Shown piece by piece: positions 1 through 8,902 of a DNA stretch of 64,000 nucleotides. This stretch comes from Advenella kashmirensis W13003 (GTDB lineage Bacteria > Pseudomonadota > Gammaproteobacteria > Burkholderiales > Burkholderiaceae_B): contig NZ_KI650979.1 of NCBI RefSeq assembly GCF_000506985.1, forward strand, positions 2,294,710-2,358,709, given 5' to 3'. The notes beneath the pieces were generated by a model, which was not told the origin of the DNA, searched no databases, and saw nothing but the letters and a program-made list of their open reading frames with translations. Position numbers and translations under genes: made by a program. Position 1 is the stretch's first letter. The number at the start of each line of letters is the position of its first letter.

Positions 1-1008
1 GGCGGAAAAGGCATCGCGTGGCCGGCGCAAGAAGAATGCGAGCTGCTGGCGCAGTTGAACCAGGCGGTGACCGAGGAGGGCATCAGTTACGGCCGTCCGC
101 GGCTGGACACCGATATCGACGCTGCCGAGACGATTCTGATGCTGGCGCCCGAAACCAATGGCGAAGTGTCGGTCAAGGCCTGGGACGCCCTGTCCGCCTT
201 CACGGGACGGGATCATTCGCACCTGGCCAAGCCGCGCGAGCATGAGAAAATCCGCTACCGCGATTTGCAGGCCCAGCCGCGCAAGATTATCTCCTCTCCT
301 ACCTGGTCCGGGCTCGAGTCTGACCACGTCAGCTATAGCGCCGGTTATACCAACGTGCATGAGCTGATTCCGTGGCGCACCCTGACCGGACGCCAGCAGC
401 TTTACCAGGACCATACGTGGATGCGCGCATTCGGCGAGGCGTTATGTGTTTACCGGCCGCCGGTCGACACCAAATCCATCACGCCCCTGTTGCAATCGCG
501 CGGCAACGGCAATCCGCATTTGCTGCTCAATTTCATCACGCCTCACCAGAAATGGGGCATTCACTCCACCTATACAGACAACCTGATCATGCTGACGCTG
601 TCGCGTGGCGGTCCCATTGTCTGGATATCGGAAAAGGACGCGGCGAAAGCTGGCATTGCCGATAATGACTGGATCGAGGCGTTCAATGTGAATGGCGCAC
701 TGGTGGCGCGTGCGGTGGTCAGCCAGCGGGTGCCGGAAGGCATGACCATGATGTACCACGCGCAAGAGAAAATCGTGAACATGCCAGGTTCGGAAATTAC
801 CGGGGCCCGGGGCGGTATTCACAATTCGGTGACCAGAACGGTCATCAAGCCCACGCACATGATCGGCGGATATGCCCAACTGTCTTATGGTTTGAATTAT
901 TACGGGACCGTGGGATCCAATCGCGACGAGTTCGTGATCGTACGCAAAATGTCGAAAATAGACTGGCTCGAATCGCCCCTGCGGGATTCAGCCACGGCAA
1001 AGCCCTAG
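1..1008 (+). CDS. narG: Respiratory nitrate reductase alpha subunit, C-terminal part (NarG)
   Basis: Reading frame 1 is open from the first base and stops at TAG 1006-1008, so this is the last ~335 codons of a gene beginning before the window. The protein is the molybdopterin (bis-MGD) catalytic subunit of membrane-bound nitrate reductase, which reduces nitrate to nitrite on the cytoplasmic face. Only the C-terminal domain is seen; it includes a stretch describing loss of cofactor-side contacts such as WISEKDAAKAGIADNDWIE (about codons 205-223), typical of the molybdopterin dinucleotide-binding fold. The identity rests also on the directly following narH, narJ and narI. The gap to narH is 15 bases and carries a GGGAGGAGAGG Shine-Dalgarno stretch. 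Nothing can be said of the promoter, which lies outside. Confidence 0.95.
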   Translation, partial: GGKGIAWPAQEECELLAQLNQAVTEEGISYGRPRLDTDIDAAETILMLAPETNGEVSVKAWDALSAFTGRDHSHLAKPREHEKIRYRDLQAQPRKIISSPTWSGLESDHVSYSAGYTNVHELIPWRTLTGRQQLYQDHTWMRAFGEALCVYRPPVDTKSITPLLQSRGNGNPHLLLNFITPHQKWGIHSTYTDNLIMLTLSRGGPIVWISEKDAAKAGIADNDWIEAFNVNGALVARAVVSQRVPEGMTMMYHAQEKIVNMPGSEITGARGGIHNSVTRTVIKPTHMIGGYAQLSYGLNYYGTVGSNRDEFVIVRKMSKIDWLESPLRDSATAKP

Positions 1009-1023
1009 CGGGAGGAGAGGACA

Positions 1024-2589
1024 ATGAAAGTACGCGCGCAAATAGCGATGGTCCTGAATCTGGACAAATGTATCGGCTGTCACACCTGTTCGGTCACCTG
1101 TAAGAACGTCTGGACCTCGCGCGACGGTATGGAGTACGCGTGGTTCAATAACGTGGAAACCAAGCCGGGCATTGGTTATCCCAAGGACTGGGAGAACCAG
1201 AAACACTGGAACGGTGGCTGGAAGCGCAATGCAAACGGACGGATTGAGCCACGCCAGGGAGGCAAGCTTAAGCTACTGGCAAATATTTTCGCCAATCCGA
1301 ATTTGCCGGAAATTGACGACTATTACGAACCCTTTACATTTGATTATGACCACCTGCAATCCGCACCGGAGTCAAAGGCCACGCCCACGGCTCGGCCCCG
1401 GTCTTTGATTACAGGCAAGACCATGGAAAAAATCGAATGGGGTCCCAACTGGGAGGAGATCCTGGGCGGCGAGTTTTCGAAACGATCGGCCGATTACAAT
1501 TTCGAGGATATTCAGAAAGATATCTATGGGCAGTTTGAAAATACCTTCATGATGTATCTGCCCAGATTGTGTGAACATTGTCTGAACCCCAGTTGCGTCG
1601 CCAGCTGTCCGTCAGGGTCCATCTACAAACGCGAAGAGGACGGCATCGTCCTGATCGACCAGGACAAATGCCGAGGCTGGCGCATGTGCGTGTCCGGCTG
1701 TCCTTACAAGAAAATCTATTACAACTGGAATAGCGGTAAAGCGGAAAAATGCATATTTTGTTATCCACGTATCGAGGCGGGGCAGCCCACGGTCTGTTCG
1801 GAAACCTGTGTGGGGCGGATCCGCTATCTGGGCGTACTGCTTTACGACGCTGATCGCATCGAGCACGCCGCATCGGTACAGGACGAGGCGGCACTGTATG
1901 AAGCGCAACTGGACGTATTTCTGGACCCCGACGATCCTGCCGTCATTGCCCAGGCCCTGGCCGACGGCGTGCCGCAGGGCTGGCTGGATGCGGCGCAGCG
2001 ATCGCCGACCTACAAAATGGCGGTCGAGTGGCGGATTGCCTTCCCCTTGCATCCGGAGTACCGGACACTGCCCATGGTCTGGTATGTCCCGCCCTTATCG
2101 CCTATCCAGTCCGCCGCCAATAGCGGTGATATCGGCAGCTTCGGCGCCTTGCCGGACATCAGATCCTTGCGGATACCCCTGCGTTATCTGGCCAATATGC
2201 TGACGGCGGGAGACGAGGCGCCGGTGGCGCTGGCCCTGGAGCGTCTACTGGCCATGCGTGCCTTTATGCGCGCCAGAACAGTCGACGGTGAAGAGCGGCC
2301 CGACATTTTGCAACAGGTCGGGCTCACATTGCCACAGGTAGAGGAAATGTACCGATACCTGGCTATTGCCAATTACGAGGATCGGTTTGTGATTCCGACC
2401 TCGCATCGCGAATATGCCGAGGACGCCTTCGACATGAAAGGAGGCTGTGGGTTTTCTTTTGGCGACGGCTGTTCGGGGGGCGCGTCCAAAGGCAGTTTGT
2501 TCGGCAAAAAACCGAAGGGCGACGCGCAACAGGTGGTGTTCATGGACCTGCAGCGAAACCGGACTGCTCCGACAGGAGAAACGTCATGA
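1024..2589 (+). CDS. narH: Respiratory nitrate reductase beta subunit (NarH)
   Basis: Iron-sulfur electron-transfer subunit that passes electrons from NarI to NarG at the cytoplasmic side of the membrane; 521 residues, normal for the family. The cysteine groups are all visible: C16/C19/C22/C26, C183/C186/C191/C195, C216/W219/C222/C226 and C243/C246/C258/C262. The tryptophan at 219 in place of a cysteine is the NarH hallmark and makes one cluster a [3Fe-4S] centre. The C-terminal third contains the NarH-specific HPEYRTLPMVWYVPPLSPIQ stretch and a Gly/Cys-rich tail (GGCGFSFGDGCSGG). The stop overlaps the narJ start as ATGA, implying coupled translation. Confidence 0.97.
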   Translation: MKVRAQIAMVLNLDKCIGCHTCSVTCKNVWTSRDGMEYAWFNNVETKPGIGYPKDWENQKHWNGGWKRNANGRIEPRQGGKLKLLANIFANPNLPEIDDYYEPFTFDYDHLQSAPESKATPTARPRSLITGKTMEKIEWGPNWEEILGGEFSKRSADYNFEDIQKDIYGQFENTFMMYLPRLCEHCLNPSCVASCPSGSIYKREEDGIVLIDQDKCRGWRMCVSGCPYKKIYYNWNSGKAEKCIFCYPRIEAGQPTVCSETCVGRIRYLGVLLYDADRIEHAASVQDEAALYEAQLDVFLDPDDPAVIAQALADGVPQGWLDAAQRSPTYKMAVEWRIAFPLHPEYRTLPMVWYVPPLSPIQSAANSGDIGSFGALPDIRSLRIPLRYLANMLTAGDEAPVALALERLLAMRAFMRARTVDGEERPDILQQVGLTLPQVEEMYRYLAIANYEDRFVIPTSHREYAEDAFDMKGGCGFSFGDGCSGGASKGSLFGKKPKGDAQQVVFMDLQRNRTAPTGETS

Positions 2590-3302
2590 AGCCGGCATCT
2601 GCTGCTGCGTCCGCAGGGGAAGCGCTTCAACCACGTGTGCTCTATGCGGTGCTCTCGGCAATGTTGAGTTATCCCGACGAAGAACTGGTTGACGCAATGC
2701 CGCAGTTGAAGTCGCTATTGAGCGAAGAACAATCCAGGCTGCTCTGGCCGGTGTTCGCGCTTTTTGACAATAGCACCGACCTGATTGAGCTGCAAGAGCA
2801 ATACGTTGATACGTTCGATCGCAAGCCCAGCCATTCTTTGCATTTGTTTGAGCACATCCACGGCGAGTCACGGGACCGAGGACAGGCCATGGTGGATTTA
2901 CGCAATGAGTATATCGAGCATGGCTTGCTGCCGGATACGACCGAGTTGCCGGACTACATTCCCCTGTTTCTTGAATTTTTGTCGCAGATACCGGCAGACA
3001 AGGCAGCAGGCCTGCTGGGCGACGCCATTCACATTTTTTCCCGCATCGAGGAAAAGCTGGCCAGGGTGCATAGTCCGTATGCCGTGATATTTACGGCGTT
3101 GCGTGGCATGACGACAGTCGTGCCCGAGGTGCTGCCCGAACCGCCCGAGGGGGCGATGGAAGAGACTATGGTTACGTTCGGACCGAATGCAGACGGCACT
3201 GAACCCGTTCTTGCGCGCAGGCCAGCGGCGGATCACCCCATTACGTTTTACCAAACGGATCCCCGCAAAAAGACCGATCCAATTGTCGCAACGGATAAAT
3301 AG
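2586..3302 (+). CDS. narJ: Nitrate reductase molybdenum cofactor assembly chaperone (NarJ)
   Basis: System-specific chaperone that binds apo-NarG, assists cofactor insertion and delays membrane docking until NarGH is mature; it is not part of the final enzyme. The 238-residue length and all-helical composition fit the NarJ/TorD family, with the family pattern LSYPDEEL near residue 30 and a conserved HSLHLFEHIHGESRDRGQAM segment around residues 84-103. It starts inside the narH stop (ATGA overlap) and ends 12 bases before narI, so it is an internal member of the nar operon. The C-terminal ~50 residues are low in recognisable motifs, as usual for this family. Confidence 0.96.
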   Translation: MKPASAAASAGEALQPRVLYAVLSAMLSYPDEELVDAMPQLKSLLSEEQSRLLWPVFALFDNSTDLIELQEQYVDTFDRKPSHSLHLFEHIHGESRDRGQAMVDLRNEYIEHGLLPDTTELPDYIPLFLEFLSQIPADKAAGLLGDAIHIFSRIEEKLARVHSPYAVIFTALRGMTTVVPEVLPEPPEGAMEETMVTFGPNADGTEPVLARRPAADHPITFYQTDPRKKTDPIVATDK

Positions 3303-3314
3303 GGAGCGCTTAAA

Positions 3315-4001
3315 ATGGATGCCTATTTACATCATTTCTTTTTCGCAATCTACCCGTATATTGCGCTGGCCGTATTCCTGCTGGGCAGCCTGATGCGATT
3401 TGAACGCGGTCAATACACCTGGAAAAGCGATTCAAGCCAGCTGCTCAAACGCAGCACGCTACGGCTGGGCAGTATCCTGTTTCACGGAGGGATTATTGCG
3501 CTTTTCTTTACTCATCTTTTCGGACTGCTCACGCCGCCAGCGGTTTATCATGCCCTCGGTTTATCGACGCAAGCCAAGCAGATGATGGCCGTTGTCGTCG
3601 GGGCTGCGCTGGGGCTGGTCTGTCTGATCGGGCTGGTGCTGCTGATCTACAGACGCGTATCCGAGCCCCGGCTGGTGGCGACATCCAGATTCAGTGACTG
3701 GCTGACCTTATTCTGGATTCTGATTGTGCTGTTGTTGGGGTTGTTGTCGATTTTTACATCAGTGCACCACAAAGACGGCACGGTCATGCTGATGCTGGGC
3801 GAGTGGGCGCAGCGGATTGTCACCTTCCGTGCAGGCGCTGCAGAGGTTCTGCTGGGCGCGCCCTGGGTGTATCAGGCTCATATGATACTGGGAATGACGC
3901 TGTTTCTGATTTTTCCATTCACGCGGCTGGTTCACGTCTGGAGCGGATTTGCATCAGTGACGTACCTGACGCGTGCGTGGCAGCTGGTGCGTTCACGGTG
4001 A
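3315..4001 (+). CDS. narI: Respiratory nitrate reductase gamma subunit, cytochrome b (NarI)
   Basis: Membrane anchor and quinol oxidase of nitrate reductase; it carries two b hemes and releases protons to the periplasm. The 228 residues contain five hydrophobic segments (about 10-27, 48-75, 90-112, 128-150, 185-205). Histidines at the expected heme positions are H57 and H67 in the second helix and H189 and H207 in the last one. An AGGGAGCG ribosome site precedes the ATG. The gene ends 13 bases before the ppiC start. Confidence 0.96.
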   Translation: MDAYLHHFFFAIYPYIALAVFLLGSLMRFERGQYTWKSDSSQLLKRSTLRLGSILFHGGIIALFFTHLFGLLTPPAVYHALGLSTQAKQMMAVVVGAALGLVCLIGLVLLIYRRVSEPRLVATSRFSDWLTLFWILIVLLLGLLSIFTSVHHKDGTVMLMLGEWAQRIVTFRAGAAEVLLGAPWVYQAHMILGMTLFLIFPFTRLVHVWSGFASVTYLTRAWQLVRSR

Positions 4002-4014
4002 AGAGGAGGACATC

Positions 4015-4761
4015 ATGATTCAAGTGAACGGCGTCAGTATCGACGAAGCAGCACTGGCCGATGAATTGCCCCGGCATGACGGGCAACGGGATCCGGTCAA
4101 AAGCGCCAGCCATGAATTGGTGTTTCGGGAACTGCTGCGCCAGCGGGCGCTTTCGCTTGGTATCCACGAGACGGACACCGAAGTCTTGACGCAGGCGGTT
4201 TTGGATGCGGAAGTCATCACGCCGGAACCGGATGCCTCTGCGTGCCTGCGCTATTACGAGCTGCACAAAAACCAGTTTGTTTACAACGACAGCATTGAGG
4301 TCTGGCATATTCTGTTCCAGCTGACCCCCCGCATTGATGCAAAACGGCTGCGAACCTATGCGGGCGACATTCTCAACACGCTTTACCAGGCCGGGCCGGA
4401 CGCTTTTGCCGACTATGCGCGACAGTATTCCAATTGTCCATCCTCAGCCAAGGGCGGGGCGCTCGGCATCGTTTTGCGTGGCGATACGTTGCCCGAATTT
4501 GAAAAGGCCGTTTTTGCGATGGCGCCCCACACGTTATTGAATCGACTGGTCGACACCCGTCATGGATTCCATATTGTCCGTACCGGTGACAAGCAGGAAG
4601 GAAGCGTAATGCCGTTTGAGTCGGTGCATGCGCGTATCGCAGACTGGCTCAGTCAGTCCAGCCGGCGGCGCGCGACATCCCAGTATCTTCAATTGCTGGC
4701 AGGGCAGGCCAATATCAAGGGGCTGGATATCGAAGGAGCCGATTCACCGCTGCTGCAATAA
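4015..4761 (+). CDS. Parvulin-type peptidyl-prolyl isomerase in the nar operon (PpiC domain)
   Basis: Predicted peptidyl-prolyl cis-trans isomerase of the PpiC/rotamase family, 248 residues from the ATG at 4015. That start is chosen because it follows GAAGAGGAGG at good distance; an upstream in-frame start at 3973 would sit inside narI. The parvulin domain spans roughly residues 95-205, with family motifs such as WHILFQLTP, FADYARQYSNCPSS and HGFHIVRTGD. No signal peptide is seen, so the protein is probably cytoplasmic. A ppiC-like gene after narI is a known arrangement in beta- and gamma-proteobacteria, and a role in folding a Nar subunit is likely but inferred from position only. Confidence 0.88.
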   Translation: MIQVNGVSIDEAALADELPRHDGQRDPVKSASHELVFRELLRQRALSLGIHETDTEVLTQAVLDAEVITPEPDASACLRYYELHKNQFVYNDSIEVWHILFQLTPRIDAKRLRTYAGDILNTLYQAGPDAFADYARQYSNCPSSAKGGALGIVLRGDTLPEFEKAVFAMAPHTLLNRLVDTRHGFHIVRTGDKQEGSVMPFESVHARIADWLSQSSRRRATSQYLQLLAGQANIKGLDIEGADSPLLQ

Positions 4762-4788
4762 TTTTTCTGACCGTCACAAGAGAGACCC

Positions 4789-6030
4789 ATGATGACAACC
4801 GACAATCCCAAAGCGTATGCTGTTTTGTACAGCAGCACCTTTGCCTTTATGGTTTGCTTTGTTGTTTGGATGATGTTCGGTGTGCTGGGCATTCAGATCC
4901 GCCAGGAGCTTGGGCTGAACGCCTTCGAATTCGGGCTGTTGACATCGACGCCTGTGCTGACGGGGGCGCTTTTCCGCTTGCCACTGGGGATCTGGACCGA
5001 TCGTTTCGGCGGGCGGGTCATGATGACGATCCTGCTGGCAGGCTGTTCCATTCCCGTCTATCTGGTCAGTTATTCCCAGCAGCTTTGGCATTTCCTGGTC
5101 ATCGGCTTGTTCCTGGGATTGGTGGGAGCTTCTTTTGCCATCGGCACGCCCTATGTCGCCCGCTTCTTTTCCGCCGAAAGAAAAGGCTTCGCCATGGGTT
5201 TTTTTGGAGCGGGCACGGTGGGCGCGGCAGTCAACCTTTTCCTGACGCCGATATTGCTTGAAAGTTTCGGCTGGCGCGCCGTACCCAAAATCTACGCGGT
5301 CGTGTTATTGATCACGGCAGTGGGTTTCTGGTTTGTCTCTGCGCCCGATCCTGGCGCAGGCAAGACTAGCGGTCGCTTTGCCGACCAGTTCAACGTGCTC
5401 AGAAATCCCAAAGTCTGGCGATATTGTCAATACTATTCGATTACGTTTGGCGGGTTTACCGCACTCTCCTTGTGGATCCCCCAGTATTTTCAGGCCGAAT
5501 ATGGACTGAGCCTGGTTGCCGCCGCGGCCCTGGCCGCCGGGTTCTCCTTGCCTGGTGCAATCTTGCGCGCAGTCGGCGGCGGGCTGGCGGACCGGTTCGG
5601 CGCACACAATGTTACCTGGTGGTGCCTGTGGGTTGCGTGGATCTGTCTGTTCCTGCTTTCTTACCCCGACACGCAGTTAACCATTAAAACTCTGGACGGA
5701 TCGTCGTCTTTTCATTTGTATATGCCTATCTGGCTTTTTGTCGGCATTTTGTTCGTGCTGGGTGCCGTCTTTGCCTTCGGCATGGCCTCCACCTTCAAAT
5801 ATGTGGCGGACGATTTTCCGGACAATATGGGTACGGTGACCGGCATTGTCGGATTGGCGGGTGGCCTGGCAGGATTCCTGTTGCCCATCATGTTCGGCAT
5901 ATTGGCAGAGATTCTTCCTGTCCGCTCCAGCTGCTTCATGCTGCTTTACGGCGTGGTGTGGGTATCGCTGATCATCATCTATTTTTCAGAGGTCAAGCGC
6001 GTGGAAATTTCCGGGGAAATACAACGATAG
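4789..6030 (+). CDS. narK: Nitrate/nitrite MFS transporter (NarK family)
   Basis: Twelve-helix major facilitator that imports nitrate (by proton symport) or exchanges it for nitrite. The 413-residue length corresponds to a single NarK unit, not the fused NarK1-NarK2 form. Visible family features include FRLPLGIWTDRFGGR in the loop between helices 2 and 3 and a Gly-rich helix, GFFGAGTVGAAVNLFLTP. Adjacent ATGs occur at 4789 and 4792, preceded by AAGAGAG. It lies 27 bases after ppiC and is the last gene of the nar operon; in many bacteria narK instead precedes narG. It converges on the minus-strand gene ending at 6092, and no clear terminator is seen in the 61-base gap. Confidence 0.93.
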   Translation: MMTTDNPKAYAVLYSSTFAFMVCFVVWMMFGVLGIQIRQELGLNAFEFGLLTSTPVLTGALFRLPLGIWTDRFGGRVMMTILLAGCSIPVYLVSYSQQLWHFLVIGLFLGLVGASFAIGTPYVARFFSAERKGFAMGFFGAGTVGAAVNLFLTPILLESFGWRAVPKIYAVVLLITAVGFWFVSAPDPGAGKTSGRFADQFNVLRNPKVWRYCQYYSITFGGFTALSLWIPQYFQAEYGLSLVAAAALAAGFSLPGAILRAVGGGLADRFGAHNVTWWCLWVAWICLFLLSYPDTQLTIKTLDGSSSFHLYMPIWLFVGILFVLGAVFAFGMASTFKYVADDFPDNMGTVTGIVGLAGGLAGFLLPIMFGILAEILPVRSSCFMLLYGVVWVSLIIIYFSEVKRVEISGEIQR

Positions 6031-6091
6031 CTTGGCTGACGCAAGCCTCTGTTTTGCTGTGCATGATCGGTGATTCACTGTGCCCGCGAAT

Positions 6092-7681
6092 TTAACCCGC
6101 GGCCTCAAGCGAGCGGGCGATCTGGATCTGGTCATTCAGCAGGAAATCAATATCGTCATGTTTGGTCAACGGATTGAGCAGCACGGCCCGTAAAAGGGCC
6201 AGGGACTGGTTCTGATAGCGTTTGATGGGCCGGAATGTGCGGGAAACGAAGCTGTCTCCTTTCTGTCTCTGCGCTTTTTGCAGAGCGATATTGAACTGGC
6301 TGATGTGATTATTATCCTGCTCATCGAGCGGCTTGCCGCGATACGCTTGTGGTATATAGCGGTATGCCAAAATATTCATTGATGGCGGCGCAATCAGTTC
6401 AAATTCTGCACGCGCATCGATGGCTTGTGCCATATAGCGGGCACGTCCCAGACTTTCGGTATAAAGGTCATCGTAGCCTTGCTTGCCGATGATATGCAGT
6501 GCGGCGTGTAAATATAATGCGTTGACTGGGCGCGACCCTTCAAGCGTAAAGCGGCCCTGGTCATAGGAAGTGGCGCGTACTGCGTAGGGGGCATGATGGA
6601 CAGTTGCCTGCGAGAATGTCGGATCACGAAAAAACAGCAGACCACAGCCCAGCGGCAGCATAAGCTGTTTGTGACCGTCAATCGTGACCGTATCGGCAAG
6701 CTCAATGCCGTCCAGCAACGACCGGTTGCGCTCGCTCAGAATCAATCCGCCACCCCATGCAGCGTCAACGTGCACATGCGCCTCAACATCATGCGCCAAC
6801 TCGCAGATGGCTCGCAGGTCATCCACGCTACCGTAGTCGGTAGTGCCGGCAATGGCAACGATGCAAATAATAGGTTGCCCTGCCTGTCTGAACTGTTCAA
6901 TTGCCTCGCGCAGCGCATCCAGATCAATCTGGAACCGATCATTGACCGGCACTTTATGCAAGTGCGCACCAAGCAGATGCGCACCCTTGTCAAAAGAATA
7001 ATGCAGCAATTCCGAGCCGATGATCACGGGCTTATTCAGCGTGCCGACTGACTGTTGCATTTGTGCCGGATGTCGGTCCTGGGCTCTGCGCCAGGCCGTC
7101 CAGAGGGCACCGATGTTGGCAAGCGTGCCGCCGCTGGTGAAAATGCCCAGCGCCTCGGAAATGCTTTGCAAATGGCTTTGGTAAAACTCATGATCGAAAC
7201 GGAAGATTTCCCGGTGCAGCATGCCAATGACCTGGCGTTCAAGGAACGTCAGGCTGCGGCTGGTTTCCATCTTGACAACGTTCTGGTTCAAAGTCTGAAC
7301 CAGGCGACCGATTTCGGGTAAAAAACTGGGGATCGGCGATGTCATATGGCCCATATACCTGGGCGACGCCAGATGAGAACAGTGCGGCAGCACGTCCTGA
7401 TCGAGCTTGTCCAGATAAGCGTCTACATTGCTGCCCTGCGAGGGGATATCCAGCGCCATGAACTTGTCACGGATGTTCTCAATGGGCATGTCATCGGTCG
7501 CATCGGTGCTATTGAGAAATGTGCTGCGGCTTGCTTCGACCCGTTGCCGAATTGACAGCGTGTCGGCGCCGAACAGGGTTTCGGTCAGGCTTGAGGATTC
7601 CTGATTCGTACCAGCAAGCCCGACCTCACTGTCGGAGACCGCATTTATATTGACGTTCATGTTCCGTTCTTTCAAATTCAT
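6092..7681 (-). CDS. panP: PLP-dependent decarboxylase, PanP-like (putative aspartate 1-decarboxylase)
   Basis: Group II PLP decarboxylase of 529 residues, closest in pattern to the PanP type that makes beta-alanine from aspartate for pantothenate synthesis; glutamate or another amino acid as substrate cannot be excluded. The PLP lysine is K338 in TIDGHKQLMLPLGCG, with the aspartate of HVDAAWGG at 306 that pairs with the pyridine ring, and substrate-domain motif FTSGGTLANIGALW at 181-194. A second ATG at 7660 (MNVNIN) has an AAAGAACGG stretch before it and may be the true start. The gene stands alone, converging with narK and 162 bases downstream of the bug gene at 7844. The PanP name is tentative. 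Confidence 0.75.
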   Translation of the reverse strand: MNLKERNMNVNINAVSDSEVGLAGTNQESSSLTETLFGADTLSIRQRVEASRSTFLNSTDATDDMPIENIRDKFMALDIPSQGSNVDAYLDKLDQDVLPHCSHLASPRYMGHMTSPIPSFLPEIGRLVQTLNQNVVKMETSRSLTFLERQVIGMLHREIFRFDHEFYQSHLQSISEALGIFTSGGTLANIGALWTAWRRAQDRHPAQMQQSVGTLNKPVIIGSELLHYSFDKGAHLLGAHLHKVPVNDRFQIDLDALREAIEQFRQAGQPIICIVAIAGTTDYGSVDDLRAICELAHDVEAHVHVDAAWGGGLILSERNRSLLDGIELADTVTIDGHKQLMLPLGCGLLFFRDPTFSQATVHHAPYAVRATSYDQGRFTLEGSRPVNALYLHAALHIIGKQGYDDLYTESLGRARYMAQAIDARAEFELIAPPSMNILAYRYIPQAYRGKPLDEQDNNHISQFNIALQKAQRQKGDSFVSRTFRPIKRYQNQSLALLRAVLLNPLTKHDDIDFLLNDQIQIARSLEAAG

Positions 7682-7843
7682 TGAATATCACAAATATTGA
7701 GGCGTCAATGCTACTACGAAGTTCGCATCCCCGGCAACGAACGGGGCTTTAAACGAAGACATATTTCTCGCATCTGATATGTGGGGAGCGCGCGCAAACG
7801 TTCCTCTCCACAATGATGTTAGCCGATAGCGATGCGCAGCAGG

Positions 7844-8866
7844 CTACTCGACCTTGATATCGGCCTGCTTGATGACACTCTCCCATTTTTGCGTCTGATC
7901 CAGCATGAACTTGCCAAATGCTTCTGGTGAAGATGGCGATGGCTGGATAGCCTGTTTGTGAAAAAATGAAGTCATCTCGGCGTTTTTCAGAATGTTATGG
8001 ATATCTTTATTCAAACGCGAAATGATATCTTGCGGTGTACCGGCTGGCGCGAGCACACCGATCCAGGACTGGGCCTCGAAAGATGGATAGTACTGAGTGA
8101 GGGAGGGCACATTCGGTAACTGGGGGATCTCATGTTTGGTTGTAACAGCGAGCGCCTTGAGTTTGCCGGCGTGAATGTGCGCAAGCACAGAGCTGGCACT
8201 GACAAACATCACTTGAACCCGCCCCGCCAGTAAGTCTGCAATGGCAGGCGCACCACCTTTGTATGGGATATGGGTGAGATCGGCACCCGTTGTGGATTTG
8301 AACAGTTCCGCAGCGAGCTGATTGGAACTGCCCGCACCGGTTGATGCATAGTTCAGGGCACCAGGATCTCGTTTGGCCAACTCGACAAGTTCGGGAACGC
8401 TATTGACCGGAACTGAGGCAGGCACGGCGAGAACCAAAGCAGAGGTGCCGATCAGAGAAATCGGCATCAAATCCTTGTCGGAGTCAAATGGCAATTTATA
8501 TAAAAGCGGGTTGATGGCATGCGTATCAAAGGCCATCAGCAGCGTGTAACCGTCCGGTTTCGATCTGGCAACCTGTGCCGCACCGATAGAGCCGCCTGCC
8601 CCCGCTTTGTTCACCACCACTAATGGTTGCTTCAATGTATCACTTAATTGGCGCGCCATGGTACGGGTGACAACGTCGACAATGCCGCCTGGCGGGAATG
8701 GCACGACCAGCTCTATCGGTCTTTCGGGATAAGCAGCGGATGCAGTTGTCGCAGCAAGAGGCAGTATGATTGATGCGAGCGCCGCCCCGGCTATGCGTGT
8801 TGTAATGCGGCCAATCTTTTCTTTTGCAAATTGTGTGTGTTTATTGAAGGGCATAATGATAGCCAT
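7844..8866 (-). CDS. Bug/TctC-family periplasmic substrate-binding protein (1)
   Basis: Periplasmic receptor of the tripartite tricarboxylate (TTT) family, which binds small carboxylates with high affinity. About 340 residues; an N-terminal hydrophobic export signal ends near TTASAAYPERPIE, followed by the family core motif VVPFPPGGIVDVVTR and KAGAGGSIGAAQVA. The start may be 8866 or the ATG at 8854. It lies 36 bases downstream of the cyclase-family gene and is the third gene of a probable tetR-cyclase-bug operon on the minus strand, so its ligand may be the cyclase substrate or a relative. No TctA/TctB membrane genes are present, as is usual for orphan Bug proteins. Confidence 0.93.
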   Translation of the reverse strand: MAIIMPFNKHTQFAKEKIGRITTRIAGAALASIILPLAATTASAAYPERPIELVVPFPPGGIVDVVTRTMARQLSDTLKQPLVVVNKAGAGGSIGAAQVARSKPDGYTLLMAFDTHAINPLLYKLPFDSDKDLMPISLIGTSALVLAVPASVPVNSVPELVELAKRDPGALNYASTGAGSSNQLAAELFKSTTGADLTHIPYKGGAPAIADLLAGRVQVMFVSASSVLAHIHAGKLKALAVTTKHEIPQLPNVPSLTQYYPSFEAQSWIGVLAPAGTPQDIISRLNKDIHNILKNAEMTSFFHKQAIQPSPSSPEAFGKFMLDQTQKWESVIKQADIKVE

Positions 8867-8902
8867 TGTCTCGGTGGTTGTGAAGGAATGGGACCGGCGT
8901 TG

